Below, in pieces: positions 15,158-22,351 of a stretch of DNA of 35,649 nt. The notes beneath the pieces were generated by a model. The model had not been told where the DNA came from. It did not search any database and was given only the letters and a program-made list of their open reading frames with translations. A program made the translations under genes and the position numbers. This DNA comes from Natronohydrobacter sp. (GTDB lineage Bacteria; Pseudomonadota; Alphaproteobacteria; Rhodobacterales; Rhodobacteraceae). Numbering within the stretch: the first letter of the stretch is position 1; every line of letters starts with the position of its first letter. The DNA lies in NCBI GenBank assembly GCA_020832585.1, contig JAFIEL010000012.1:1-35649 (forward strand). The letters run 5' to 3'.

Positions 15158-15928
15158 TCAGTCCAGCCGGAAATCCGCGCCCAGATAGACGCGGCGCACG
15201 TCTGCATCGGCGACAACCTCTGCGGGTGTGCCCTGCTTGAGCACGCCGCCGTCATGCAGGATATAGGCGCGGTCCACGATGGACAGGGTCTCGCGCACAT
15301 TGTGGTCAGTGATCAGAACACCAAGGCCGCGGGTTTTCAGATCCGCAACCAGCACGCGGATTTCCCCCACAGCTATCGGGTCCACACCGGCGAAAGGTTC
15401 ATCCAGCAGCACATAGCGCGGATTGGCGGCCAGGGCGCGGGCGATCTCGACGCGCCGCCGCTCGCCACCAGAGAGCGCCATCGCGGGTGAGTCGCGCAGA
15501 TGTTCGATGGAGAATTCCTGCAGCAAATCGCGCAGCCGGGACTGTCGCGTGGCCCGGTCACGTTCGACCAGTTCCAGCACAGCCATGATGTTCTGCGCGA
15601 CACTCAGCCCGCGAAAGATCGACATTTCCTGCGGCAGATAGCCCAGACCCAGACGCGCGCGCCGATAGAGCGGCAGGCCGGTCGCGTCCTGACCGTCAAT
15701 GCGCACGATCCCGCCCTCATGGCGCACAATGCCCGCGATGCAGTAGAAACAGGTCGTCTTGCCGCAGCCATTCGGCCCCAGGAGCGCCACCACCTCGCCC
15801 GGAAGCAGGCTGAGCGACACATCGCGGATGATGACGCGCTTGCCGTATCGCTTCTGCAGGTTTGCGACCTCCAGCGCGTTATCAAGAGTCTGCGGCAACG
15901 TCATTTTTCTGGTCTGTCCGTCGGGCAT
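15158..15928 (-). CDS. lptB: Lipopolysaccharide export ATPase
   Basis: This 256-residue ABC ATPase powers extraction of LPS from the inner membrane by LptFG and its passage over the LptC-LptA bridge. Walker A is GPNGCGKTT at residues 51-59, the Q-loop is GYLPQEMSIFRGLSV (typical of LptB), the signature is LSGGERRRVEIARALA, Walker B is YVLLDEPFAGVDPIAV, and the switch His is in ITDHNVRETL. The first ATG (15928) lies six bases after the lptA stop; an ATG at 15904 is an alternative, as neither has a clear Shine-Dalgarno site. It is the last gene of rnd-lptC-lptA-lptB. The permeases LptF and LptG are not in the window. Confidence 0.95.
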   Translation of the reverse strand: MPDGQTRKMTLPQTLDNALEVANLQKRYGKRVIIRDVSLSLLPGEVVALLGPNGCGKTTCFYCIAGIVRHEGGIVRIDGQDATGLPLYRRARLGLGYLPQEMSIFRGLSVAQNIMAVLELVERDRATRQSRLRDLLQEFSIEHLRDSPAMALSGGERRRVEIARALAANPRYVLLDEPFAGVDPIAVGEIRVLVADLKTRGLGVLITDHNVRETLSIVDRAYILHDGGVLKQGTPAEVVADADVRRVYLGADFRLD

Positions 15929-15934
15929 GCAGGC

Positions 15935-16423
15935 TCAGGGATTGGTCTGGATGATGGTGCGCACATTGCCTTCCATCCGGCCCTGACCCGTGCGCACATT
16001 CACATCCAGCCTGTCCCCAGACAGCACATTCGGGCCTTGGGTCAGGATCACCGATCCGCGCATGGCGACCGTCCCTGCGATCACTTCATAGACGGCAGAG
16101 GCGGCTTCGGCAGCTTCGGCGGCCGTGACCAGTGTCACCCCGCCCGAGGCTTCCAGCCGCTGGATGCGGTTTCCATCCTGCGGAGCATAGATGATGCGGA
16201 TGGTCGGGGCGGCGATGCGCATGTCGCCCTGTCCCAGCACGGCATTGCCGGAAAAGACCGTCTCGCCTGTGGTATTGTCGACCTGCAACTGGTCCGAGCG
16301 GATCTCTACCGGCAGTCCGCGCACGGCGTTCAGCCCGGAAAAGGACAGGCCGGTGCCTTGCGCCCATGTCGGGCCAGACAAGAGCGCAACGCTCACTCCG
16401 AGGATCATTCCCAAAACGCGCAC
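15935..16423 (-). CDS. lptA: Lipopolysaccharide transport periplasmic protein
   Basis: This 162-residue periplasmic protein forms the beta-jellyroll filament that carries LPS to the outer membrane. A signal peptide covers about residues 1-21 (ending PTWA), followed by an OstA-type domain: PVEIRSDQLQVDNTTGETVFSGNAVLGQGDMRI and the matching strands at the C-terminus, VLSGDRLDVNVRTGQGRMEG. The length is usual. The gene starts with GTG at 16423, supported by AAGGAG nine bases upstream; an in-frame ATG at 16408 lies only five codons in. It is placed 14 bp after lptC and six before lptB, consistent with co-transcription. Confidence 0.9.
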   Translation of the reverse strand: MRVLGMILGVSVALLSGPTWAQGTGLSFSGLNAVRGLPVEIRSDQLQVDNTTGETVFSGNAVLGQGDMRIAAPTIRIIYAPQDGNRIQRLEASGGVTLVTAAEAAEAASAVYEVIAGTVAMRGSVILTQGPNVLSGDRLDVNVRTGQGRMEGNVRTIIQTNP

Positions 16424-16437
16424 TCTGGTCGGCTCCT

Positions 16438-17070
16438 TCAGTCTTCTGGCAGGTATATCAGCCTGACATTGCCTGAGAAGGCAAGCAGATATCCGCCGGT
16501 TTCGCCGGTTTTGGCGGTCAGTTCCACAGTGTCGGCGGTGATCGATCCGGGTGGGCCGTCGCCCTCGATGCCGCCCAGACCCGTGATATGTGTGCTCTGC
16601 AACCGCGAGACCAGCTCTCGCATGGCCAGCCTGTACCCGTCAGAGGTTTCCAGCAGAACCCCCCCGCGCATTACAAGCTGGTCGCGCGTCTGATCAAGCT
16701 CTCCCATATCCGATCGAAACAGCGCGGTCCGGCCTGACGGGAAATCCAATGTCCCGTTCGGGGCGGTAAGGGTCAGGTGCACCGGCCCCGATTGTTGCAG
16801 ATCACTGACTGATCGCACAGCATCGGCGTTGATCATCAGGGCTGTGTCTTCCTGCGTGACGCCGGCGATGCGCGCGGTGCCGATCCGCGGCTCGCGGGTC
16901 AGTTCGGCCACATCCATGTCAGCCAGTTCGACCGCCCGCTGCGGGTCGATGCTTCGCGATACCAGAAACACGGTGGACAGCAGCACCAGCGCGCCCAGAG
17001 GCAGACCCAGCCGCACGAGCCGGGAAAGGGCCATGCGGATGGTGGTCATGCGGGGCGGTCGTGGCGACAT
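16438..17070 (-). CDS. lptC: LPS export ABC transporter periplasmic protein LptC
   Basis: This 210-residue bitopic protein has one N-terminal membrane helix (about residues 23-39, LPLGALVLLSTVFLVSR) and a periplasmic jellyroll that accepts LPS from LptB2FG and passes it to LptA. The family is recognised mainly from the layout and context, plus the strand pattern ELVSRLQSTHITGLGG and the closing LLAFSGNVRLIYLPED, which resembles the OstA-type fold. It starts nine bases after the rnd stop and ends 14 bases before lptA. The start at 17070 has only a weak ribosome site; 17049 is an alternative that removes seven residues. Confidence 0.82.
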   Translation of the reverse strand: MSPRPPRMTTIRMALSRLVRLGLPLGALVLLSTVFLVSRSIDPQRAVELADMDVAELTREPRIGTARIAGVTQEDTALMINADAVRSVSDLQQSGPVHLTLTAPNGTLDFPSGRTALFRSDMGELDQTRDQLVMRGGVLLETSDGYRLAMRELVSRLQSTHITGLGGIEGDGPPGSITADTVELTAKTGETGGYLLAFSGNVRLIYLPED

Positions 17071-17079
17071 GGCACTGGC

Positions 17080-17691
17080 CTAATGCGCGAAGATGTCTGT
17101 GTCCGGCCATCCCGCGATATCCAGTTCGGCGCGGGTGGGCAGGAAATCGAAACACCGCCGCGCCAGATCCGTGCGCCCTTCGCGCGCCAGCATCCCGTCG
17201 AGCACCTCGCGCAGCCGGTGCAGATGCAGCACATCGGAAGCCGCGTAGCTCTGCTGCGCCTCGCTCAGTCTTGCAGCACCCCAGTCGGAGCTTTGCTGCT
17301 GTTTCGAGATATCCACACCCAAAAGCTCCGAGAGCAGGTATTTCAGCCCATGCCGGTCTGTATAGGTGCGCACCAGTTTCGAGGCGATCTTGGTGCAATA
17401 GACCGGCGCTGTCGTCACCCCGTAGCTGTGGCGCAGAAGCGCAATGTCAAAGCGTCCGAAGTGAAAGAGTTTCAGCACATCCGGATCGGCCAGCAGCCGG
17501 GTCAGGTTCGGCGCAGGGCGGATCTCGCGCGCGACCTGCACCAGATGCGCATGTCCATCCCCGCCCGAGAGTTGCACCACGCAAAGACGGTCCCGATGCG
17601 GGTGCAGCCCCATCGCTTCGCAGTCAATGGCCACGACGGGCCCCAGATCCAGCCCGTCAGGCAGGTCATCGGCGTGAAGGTGGACGGTCAT
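17080..17691 (-). CDS. rnd: Ribonuclease D (short, exonuclease domain only)
   Basis: This 203-residue 3'-to-5' exoribonuclease belongs to the DEDDy family. Exo I is AIDCEAMGL with D23 and E25, Exo II is LFHFGRFDIALL, and Exo III is YAASDVLHL with the catalytic Tyr-Asp pair. The protein lacks the HRDC domain of E. coli RNase D, which is usual for alphaproteobacterial members of this length. It is likely to act in tRNA and small-RNA 3'-end trimming. It is the first gene of the lptC-lptA-lptB cluster, nine bases before lptC, an arrangement common in alphaproteobacteria. It diverges from the hemolysin III gene over a 151-bp spacer. Confidence 0.88.
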   Translation of the reverse strand: MTVHLHADDLPDGLDLGPVVAIDCEAMGLHPHRDRLCVVQLSGGDGHAHLVQVAREIRPAPNLTRLLADPDVLKLFHFGRFDIALLRHSYGVTTAPVYCTKIASKLVRTYTDRHGLKYLLSELLGVDISKQQQSSDWGAARLSEAQQSYAASDVLHLHRLREVLDGMLAREGRTDLARRCFDFLPTRAELDIAGWPDTDIFAH

Positions 17692-17842
17692 CTTGGCCTC
17701 GGTTCTTCGTGTCGGATGTCGTGGGGCTAGGCGGGTTTGGCTGGGAAATCAAGCATTTTGGCACGTCCGACTGACGCAAGGTCAGGTCCGACAGCCCCTG
17801 AAAGCGTTTCGCAATACCCGCGCAGTCAGTCTATACTTCGTC

Positions 17843-18514
17843 ATGACCCGCGCGGATTTCAACGATTCAGCCTCGACCAAGACCTACAGCGCTGCCGAAC
17901 GGCGGCTGGATGCGGCGATCCATTACCTTGGGCTGGCCAGTGTCATGCTGGCTGTTCCCCTGCTGATCGGGGCTGCGGTGATGCGCGCGCTCTCGGATGG
18001 CAGCGGCCAACTGGTGCTGGCCGCCAGCATCTACGGGGCAACCTTCGTGGCGATGATCGGGGCTTCGGCACTGTTCAATCTGGGCCTGCGTCCGGCGCTG
18101 GACTGGCTGTTCCAGCGGCTTGACCATGCCGCGATCTATCTCAAGATCGCGGGCACCTATACGCCCTTCACACTGATCACAGGGCAGGGGCTTTGGCTTC
18201 TGGCCGGGCTGTGGGGCGCGGCGGCTTGTGGTGTGGTGCTCAAGCTGATCTCGCCCGCGCGATTCAAGGTGCTGGCGATTGCGCTCTATCTGGGGATGGG
18301 TTGGGTCGGTCTGGTGATTCTGCCAGACCTTGCACAAAGCCTGTCGCCGGTGATCGTAGGCCTGATGCTTGCGGGCGGGCTGGTCTATACGGTCGGCGTG
18401 GTGTTCTATCTGTGGCAGGCATTGCCCTATCACTTCGCGATCTGGCATGTTTTCGTGCTGGTCGCGTCATTCCTGTTCTATGCGGCGATCATGGTGCTGG
18501 TGCTGGGGGGCTGA
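17843..18514 (+). CDS. Hemolysin III family (PAQR-like) membrane protein
   Basis: This 223-residue integral membrane protein has about seven hydrophobic segments. Conserved family blocks are DAAIHYLGLASVMLAVP near the N-terminus, SALFNL, RLDHAAIYLKIAGTYTPF after the third helix, and HFAIWHVFVLVAS near the C-terminus, which contain the conserved Asp and His residues shared with PAQR receptors and ceramidase-like proteins. The name hemolysin III is historical; a role in membrane homeostasis is more likely. ATG 17843 is used because the longer frame start at 17693 has no homology and would overlap the upstream spacer. The last 26 bases overlap the convergent phosphodiesterase gene. Confidence 0.88.
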   Translation: MTRADFNDSASTKTYSAAERRLDAAIHYLGLASVMLAVPLLIGAAVMRALSDGSGQLVLAASIYGATFVAMIGASALFNLGLRPALDWLFQRLDHAAIYLKIAGTYTPFTLITGQGLWLLAGLWGAAACGVVLKLISPARFKVLAIALYLGMGWVGLVILPDLAQSLSPVIVGLMLAGGLVYTVGVVFYLWQALPYHFAIWHVFVLVASFLFYAAIMVLVLGG

Positions 18515-19316
18515 CAGTCTCTGACGGCCACTGATCGCGCGCGCGCAGCACGTCGCGCAGCAGTCCGGGCCGGTCGGTCATCAGCCCGTCCACCCCCAGA
18601 TCAAGCAAGCGGTGCATCTCGGCTTCTTCATTCACGGTCCAGACCTGAACTTTCACATCTGCCGCGCGGGCGGCGCGCAGAAAGCGCGGCGTGACGACAG
18701 CCAGCCCCTTCCACGCGGCGGGGATCTGGACGACGCCGAAATCCTGCAATGCCAACGGCAGGCCCCAGCCGCGCGCGAAGAGCCGCGCGACCTGTCCATG
18801 CGCGGGCGACCACAGCAGCCCCGGCCCCAAGATTTGTCGCGCACGCGCTGTGCGGGCAGGGGCAAAGGCCCCGATGCTCACACGCGACAAGACGCCCATG
18901 CGGGTGATCAGATCGCAGAGCGGTTCTACCACAGCATCGGATTTCGCCTCGATGGTGACATGCAGGGTGGGGTGTGCCTCCAGCAGATCCTGCAGGCGCG
19001 GGATTTCCGCGCTGCCCCTTGTGCGCACCCCCTGCAATCCGTTCCAGTCCAGTTCCGCGATCTGGCGCGGATCCCCACACATCCGGGTCAAAACCGGGTC
19101 ATGATGGATCACCACAACCCGGTCGCGGGTGGCATGCACATCCAGTTCGACATGGGTGAAGCCCAGCGACACGGCATGGTCAAACGCGGGCAGGGTATTT
19201 TCCTCACCCTCCAGCCCGCCACCGCGATGGGCGATGGCTATGGCACCGGGATGGGCGAGCAGGGGATGCAGATCGCGAGGGGGCATACGCGCTATCTTGC
19301 CCGGATTGATGGCCAT
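18489..19316 (-). CDS. Glycerophosphodiester phosphodiesterase family protein
   Basis: This 275-residue GDPD-family hydrolase (TIM barrel) probably cleaves glycerophosphodiesters to glycerol 3-phosphate and an alcohol. The HRGG motif with catalytic His lies in AIAHRGGGLEGEENTLPAF, followed by HVELDVHATRDRVVVIHHDPVLTR, which supplies the metal-binding Glu, Asp and second His. IEAKSD and VWTVNEEAEM are the later conserved pieces. No signal peptide is seen, so it is of the cytoplasmic UgpQ type. The start is uncertain: 19316 and 19286 are both in frame and neither has a good ribosome site; the much longer frame reaching 19826 is not supported. The C-terminal codons overlap the hemolysin III gene on the other strand. 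Confidence 0.85.
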   Translation of the reverse strand: MAINPGKIARMPPRDLHPLLAHPGAIAIAHRGGGLEGEENTLPAFDHAVSLGFTHVELDVHATRDRVVVIHHDPVLTRMCGDPRQIAELDWNGLQGVRTRGSAEIPRLQDLLEAHPTLHVTIEAKSDAVVEPLCDLITRMGVLSRVSIGAFAPARTARARQILGPGLLWSPAHGQVARLFARGWGLPLALQDFGVVQIPAAWKGLAVVTPRFLRAARAADVKVQVWTVNEEAEMHRLLDLGVDGLMTDRPGLLRDVLRARDQWPSETVSPPAPAP

Positions 19317-19720
19317 GTCGAGAGGGGCCAGAAAATGATCTGGATCAATGCGAGGGAAAAAGGACCGAATTAGCTTTTCTGACTCTAACGGGATCGCAAA
19401 CGCGCCAGTCAGGGAGGAGCGAGCATGCGAGACACAGCCTATGAAGGCCGCCTTCGAGGCGATGCGCAAGACGCTTGCGACGCGACAGACAGACCCCGTG
19501 CCGAGGCAATCAGGCGGCTTGCCCTCATGTCGCTTCTCGCAACCAAGCAGGCGCAAGCGGCGCGTTGGCCATGCCTTGTGCGTCCCGTCCATGCCCCGCG
19601 AAGCCCCGGACAGGCCAGTTTTTCCTGAGCGATCCCTGCGCCAAAGGTCGCATTTGCCAAGTCTCTGACTTGCTGCCATCATCGCCGCGGTGACACCTGA
19701 CCGCGCGGGGAGGCGTGAGA
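19317..19720. other. 404-bp spacer between phosphodiesterase and xdhC
   Basis: This is the longest stretch without a firmly recognised gene and lies between divergent genes, so it should hold the promoters of both. One small reading frame with a strong ribosome site (19425-19628) is listed separately. A short inverted pair, CAAGT (19658-19662) and ACTTG (19668-19672), is present. I see no convincing promoter boxes, tRNA or terminator. Confidence 0.5.
19425..19628 (+). CDS. Possible small protein of unknown function (67 residues)
   Basis: A 67-residue frame is preceded by GGGAGGAG (19412-19419), five bases before the ATG, which is a better ribosome site than many of the certain genes here have. 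The product is rich in Ala and Arg, starts MRDTAYEGRLRGD, has a possible short helix RRLALMSLLATKQAQAAR, and has two Cys and no clear domain. It is not recognised. It could be a real small protein, a leader peptide ahead of xdhC (which starts 92 bp later), or a chance frame in GC-rich DNA. Overlapping frames of similar length on both strands weaken the case. Confidence 0.35.
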   Translation: MRDTAYEGRLRGDAQDACDATDRPRAEAIRRLALMSLLATKQAQAARWPCLVRPVHAPRSPGQASFS

Positions 19721-20707
19721 ATGGAGCTGCGATTCGACCGGATTCCCGAAACGGCGCTGGACTGGCACGCGCGCGGGCAGGGTGCTGCGCTGGCGACGGT
19801 TGTGGCCACCTGGGGGTCGGCGCCACGGCAGGCGGGCAGCCAGCTTGCGATTTCCGGGGCGGGCGAGATCATGGGATCTGTCTCTGGTGGTTGTGTCGAG
19901 GGCGCTGTCGTGGTCGAGGCACTGGAGGCGCTGGCCGATGGACGCCCACGCCTTCTGAGCTTCGGTGTGGCCGATGAGACGGCGTTCGAGGTGGGTCTTG
20001 CCTGCGGGGGCCGGATCGAGGTGCTGGTGGAACCTGTGGGCGCGGCCCCGGATGCGCTGGACCCCGAACTGCTGCGCGCGCTGGTCGCGGCCCGCACGGG
20101 ACGCCAGCCCGTTGCCTGTGTGACCGATCTGACAAACTGGGAGCGCGCGCTTCTGACCCCCGACGCGCCCGGAATGGATGCCCGCTTTCGCGCGGACCAG
20201 TCCGGGCGGGACGAGGCCGGGCGCATGATCACGCTGCATAACCCGCCCCTGCGTCTGGTGGTTGTGGGGGGGGTGCATATCGCGCAGGCGCTGCTGCCGA
20301 TGGCGCGGCTGGCAGGCTACGCCCCCACGCTTGTCGATCCGCGAGAGGCTTTCGCCTCGGGCGATCGCTTTCCGGGGGAAACGATCCTGCATGACTGGCC
20401 GGATGAGGCGCTGGAGACACTTGGCCTTGATGCGCGCACAGCCGTCGTGACGCTGACGCATGACAGCAAACTCGATGATCCCGCGATTATCGCGGCGCTG
20501 AAATCCGATGCGTTCTATCTTGGGTGCCTCGGCTCTTCCCGCACCCATGCCAAGCGGCTGGAACGGTTGCGCGCGGCGGGGCTGGATGACGCGCAGCTTG
20601 CCCGCATCCATGCGCCGGTCGGGTTGAACCTTGGCGCGCGCACACCTGCGGAAATCGCGCTTGCGACACTTGCGCAGATCACTCTTGCCTTGCGGGGCGC
20701 GCGGTGA
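19721..20707 (+). CDS. XdhC/CoxI family molybdenum-cofactor maturation protein
   Basis: This 328-residue protein of the XdhC family binds the molybdenum cofactor, promotes its sulfuration and hands it to xanthine-dehydrogenase-type enzymes. The N-terminal XdhC domain has TVVATWGSAPRQAGS and the signature SVSGGCVEGAV (53-63, with Cys 58). The C-terminal Rossmann-like domain begins near residue 176 with LVVVGGVHIAQALLPMA and contains VTLTHDSKLDDPAI, YLGCLGS and GLNLGARTPAEIALATLAQI, all typical. The ATG at 19721 has GGGGAGG seven bases upstream; the GTG two codons earlier is possible. It overlaps the next gene by four bases and sits ahead of coxSLM, for which it is the probable dedicated maturation factor. 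Confidence 0.88.
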   Translation: MELRFDRIPETALDWHARGQGAALATVVATWGSAPRQAGSQLAISGAGEIMGSVSGGCVEGAVVVEALEALADGRPRLLSFGVADETAFEVGLACGGRIEVLVEPVGAAPDALDPELLRALVAARTGRQPVACVTDLTNWERALLTPDAPGMDARFRADQSGRDEAGRMITLHNPPLRLVVVGGVHIAQALLPMARLAGYAPTLVDPREAFASGDRFPGETILHDWPDEALETLGLDARTAVVTLTHDSKLDDPAIIAALKSDAFYLGCLGSSRTHAKRLERLRAAGLDDAQLARIHAPVGLNLGARTPAEIALATLAQITLALRGAR

Positions 20708-21729
20708 AGTTCGGGCCCTATCCCGTCGCACAGGCCGAAGGGGCGATTCTGGCCCATTCCGTCGCCGTGGCCGGGGGACGACTGCGCAAGGGCAGGGTGC
20801 TGAGCGCGCAGGATGTCGCGGCACTTGTTGCAGATGGGCATGAAACCCTGACCCTTGCGCGGCTGGAGCCACAGGACGCGCATGAAGATACCGCCGCCAT
20901 CGCCCTTGCCCGCGCATTGGTGCCCGACGCGGATGCGGCAGGGCTGGTGCTGAAGCCGGTGGGCACCGGGCGGGTCAATATCGTGGCGGCGGGGCCGGGG
21001 CTGGTTCGGCTGCAGGCGGCGCAAATCCATGCGCTCAACAGCGTCGATCCGTCGATTACTGTCGCAACCCTGCCTGATCTGATGCGCGTCGATCCGGGTG
21101 CGATGGTCGCAACGGTAAAGATCATCACCTACGGGGTTGCGGAACCGGCCCTGCATGCCGCCTGCGCGGCAGGTGCGGCCGCGCTGCGGCTTCTGCCCCC
21201 GGTGTTGCGCCATGCCAGTCTGATCCAGACCCGTGTCGATCCCTGCGAGGATGGCGCAAAGGGGCATGCCGTGACGGCGGCACGCCTGTCGCGGCTGGGT
21301 GTGAGGCTGGACCCGCCCTCGCTGGTCGCGCATCAGATCACGCCGCTTGCTGCGGCGCTGGGTGCCGCGAGGGGCGAGGTTATCCTTGTGCTGACGGGCT
21401 CTGCCACCTCTGATCCCAATGACACCGCACCGCAAGCGCTGCGGCAGGCGGGTGGAACGGTCACGCATTTCGGCATGCCGGTCGATCCGGGCAATCTGCT
21501 GTTTCTGGGCCAGCTTGGTGCGCGCCCGGTGATCGGCTTGCCGGGATGCGCGAAAAGTCCGGCGCTGAACGGGGCGGATTGGGTGCTGGAGCGGGTGATC
21601 TGCGGGTTGAAGGTCACGCCTGCCGAGATCATGGCGATGGGCGTGGGGGGCTTGCTGAAAGAAATTCCGACCCGCCCAAGACCACGCAGGCAGGGTGAGG
21701 AAGGGGGCGCGCATGTACAGGGCGACTAA
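20704..21729 (+). CDS. Molybdopterin-binding (MoCF-domain) protein
   Basis: This 341-residue protein has a C-terminal half that fits the MoaB/MogA/MoeA-type molybdopterin-binding fold: VILVLTGSATSDPNDTAPQAL, VTHFGMPVDPGNLLFLGQLG and RPVIGLPGCAKSPALNGADW. The N-terminal half (FGPYPVAQAEGAILAHSVA, LRKGRVLSAQDVAALVADG) resembles the MoeA-like N-terminal portion of proteins found beside CoxL-type enzymes. It starts with GTG at 20704 inside the end of xdhC (GTGA overlap), so the two are translationally coupled, and it stops 71 bp before coxS. An accessory role in cofactor loading, or in a cofactor modification such as cytidylylation or copper-sulfur assembly, is inferred. No nucleotidyltransferase domain (MocA) is visible. 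Confidence 0.72.
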   Translation: MKFGPYPVAQAEGAILAHSVAVAGGRLRKGRVLSAQDVAALVADGHETLTLARLEPQDAHEDTAAIALARALVPDADAAGLVLKPVGTGRVNIVAAGPGLVRLQAAQIHALNSVDPSITVATLPDLMRVDPGAMVATVKIITYGVAEPALHAACAAGAAALRLLPPVLRHASLIQTRVDPCEDGAKGHAVTAARLSRLGVRLDPPSLVAHQITPLAAALGAARGEVILVLTGSATSDPNDTAPQALRQAGGTVTHFGMPVDPGNLLFLGQLGARPVIGLPGCAKSPALNGADWVLERVICGLKVTPAEIMAMGVGGLLKEIPTRPRPRRQGEEGGAHVQGD

Positions 21730-21800
21730 GCCCAAGGTCGCATAGGCGCGGGCGGAAAACCGTGATTAGATGAACCGAATTTAGGTCTAGGGAGGACTTG

Positions 21801-22286
21801 ATGACAAAAGTGAATATGACAGTGAATGGCCGCGCCATGAGCGCAGAGGCCGAGGGGCGCACGCTGCTGTCAAGCTATCTGCGCGAAGGGCTGGGGCTGA
21901 CCGGCACGCATGTCGGCTGCGATACCAGCCAATGCGGGGCCTGTGTGGTGCTGGTGAATGGCCAGCCGGTGAAATCCTGCACGGCCTTCGCGGCGGATCT
22001 GGACGGGGCCGAAGTGACCACCGTCGAGGGCATGGCCAATCCTGATGGCAGTCTGGGCACGATCCAGCAGGCGTTTCAGGATTATCACGGCTTGCAATGC
22101 GGCTTCTGCACGCCCGGTATGGTGATGTCCACGGCAGCGCTGCTGGCAGAAAACCCCAAGCCCAGCGAAGAAGAGGTGCGCCACTACCTCGAGGGCAATA
22201 TCTGCCGCTGCACGGGCTATCAGAACATCGTGCGCGCGGTGATGGCGGCGTCCGGGCAGGATGCCGGAGCCCTCGCTGCGGAATAA
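21801..22286 (+). CDS. coxS: CO dehydrogenase-type small subunit, 2Fe-2S protein
   Basis: This 161-residue iron-sulfur subunit of a molybdenum hydroxylase of the CoxSML type carries electrons from the molybdenum site to the FAD subunit. The N-terminal plant-type cluster is bound by C40, C45, C48 and C60 (motif [12 protein letters not shown]), and the C-terminal all-alpha cluster by C100, C103, C135 and C137 (CGFCTPG and ICRCTGYQN). Both sets are complete. ATG 21801 follows GGAGG by five bases. It is the first structural gene of the order S-L-M, the order found in form II cox clusters. The symbol refers to the family; the substrate is not proven to be CO. Confidence 0.93.
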   Translation: MTKVNMTVNGRAMSAEAEGRTLLSSYLREGLGLTGTHVGCDTSQCGACVVLVNGQPVKSCTAFAADLDGAEVTTVEGMANPDGSLGTIQQAFQDYHGLQCGFCTPGMVMSTAALLAENPKPSEEEVRHYLEGNICRCTGYQNIVRAVMAASGQDAGALAAE

Positions 22287-22291
22287 GCGCC

Positions 22292-22320
22292 GTAAGGTGC
22301 GTGCTGAGCACGCACCCTAC
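22292..22320. repeat. REP-like palindrome between coxS and coxL
   Basis: GGTGCGTGC (22296-22304) and GCACGCACC (22308-22316) form a perfect nine-base stem around TGA, extended past one mismatch by GTA/TAC. On the minus strand it reads GTAGGGTGCGTGC, like dispersed palindromes I know from many proteobacterial and cyanobacterial spacers. No T-run follows. It may stabilise or separate the coxS and coxL messages. Confidence 0.55.
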
Positions 22321-22351
22321 CCAAGATCAGACGTTTTTCAGGGAGAGAGAG

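Noticed and set aside
15500-16693. 397-residue open frame on the plus strand opposite lptB, lptA and lptC
   Set aside because: It is the complement of three well-recognised genes, is rich in His, Gln and Arg, and has no ribosome site or domain.
17765-17792. Direct GTCCGAC repeats and a small CTGAC/GTCAG inverted pair in the rnd-hemolysin III spacer
   Set aside because: Seven- and five-base matches in a GC-rich spacer are too weak to call an operator without comparison to relatives.
18489-19826. 445-residue version of the phosphodiesterase starting at 19826
   Set aside because: The extra 170 residues have no phosphodiesterase similarity and no ribosome site, and they would run opposite the start of xdhC.
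19679-20917. 412-residue frame on the minus strand opposite xdhC
   Set aside because: It opposes a gene with a complete XdhC pattern, and its Arg/His-rich composition is typical of complement frames.
20515-21735. 406-residue frame on the minus strand opposite the MoCF gene
   Set aside because: Complement of a coupled gene, with the same biased composition and no ribosome site.
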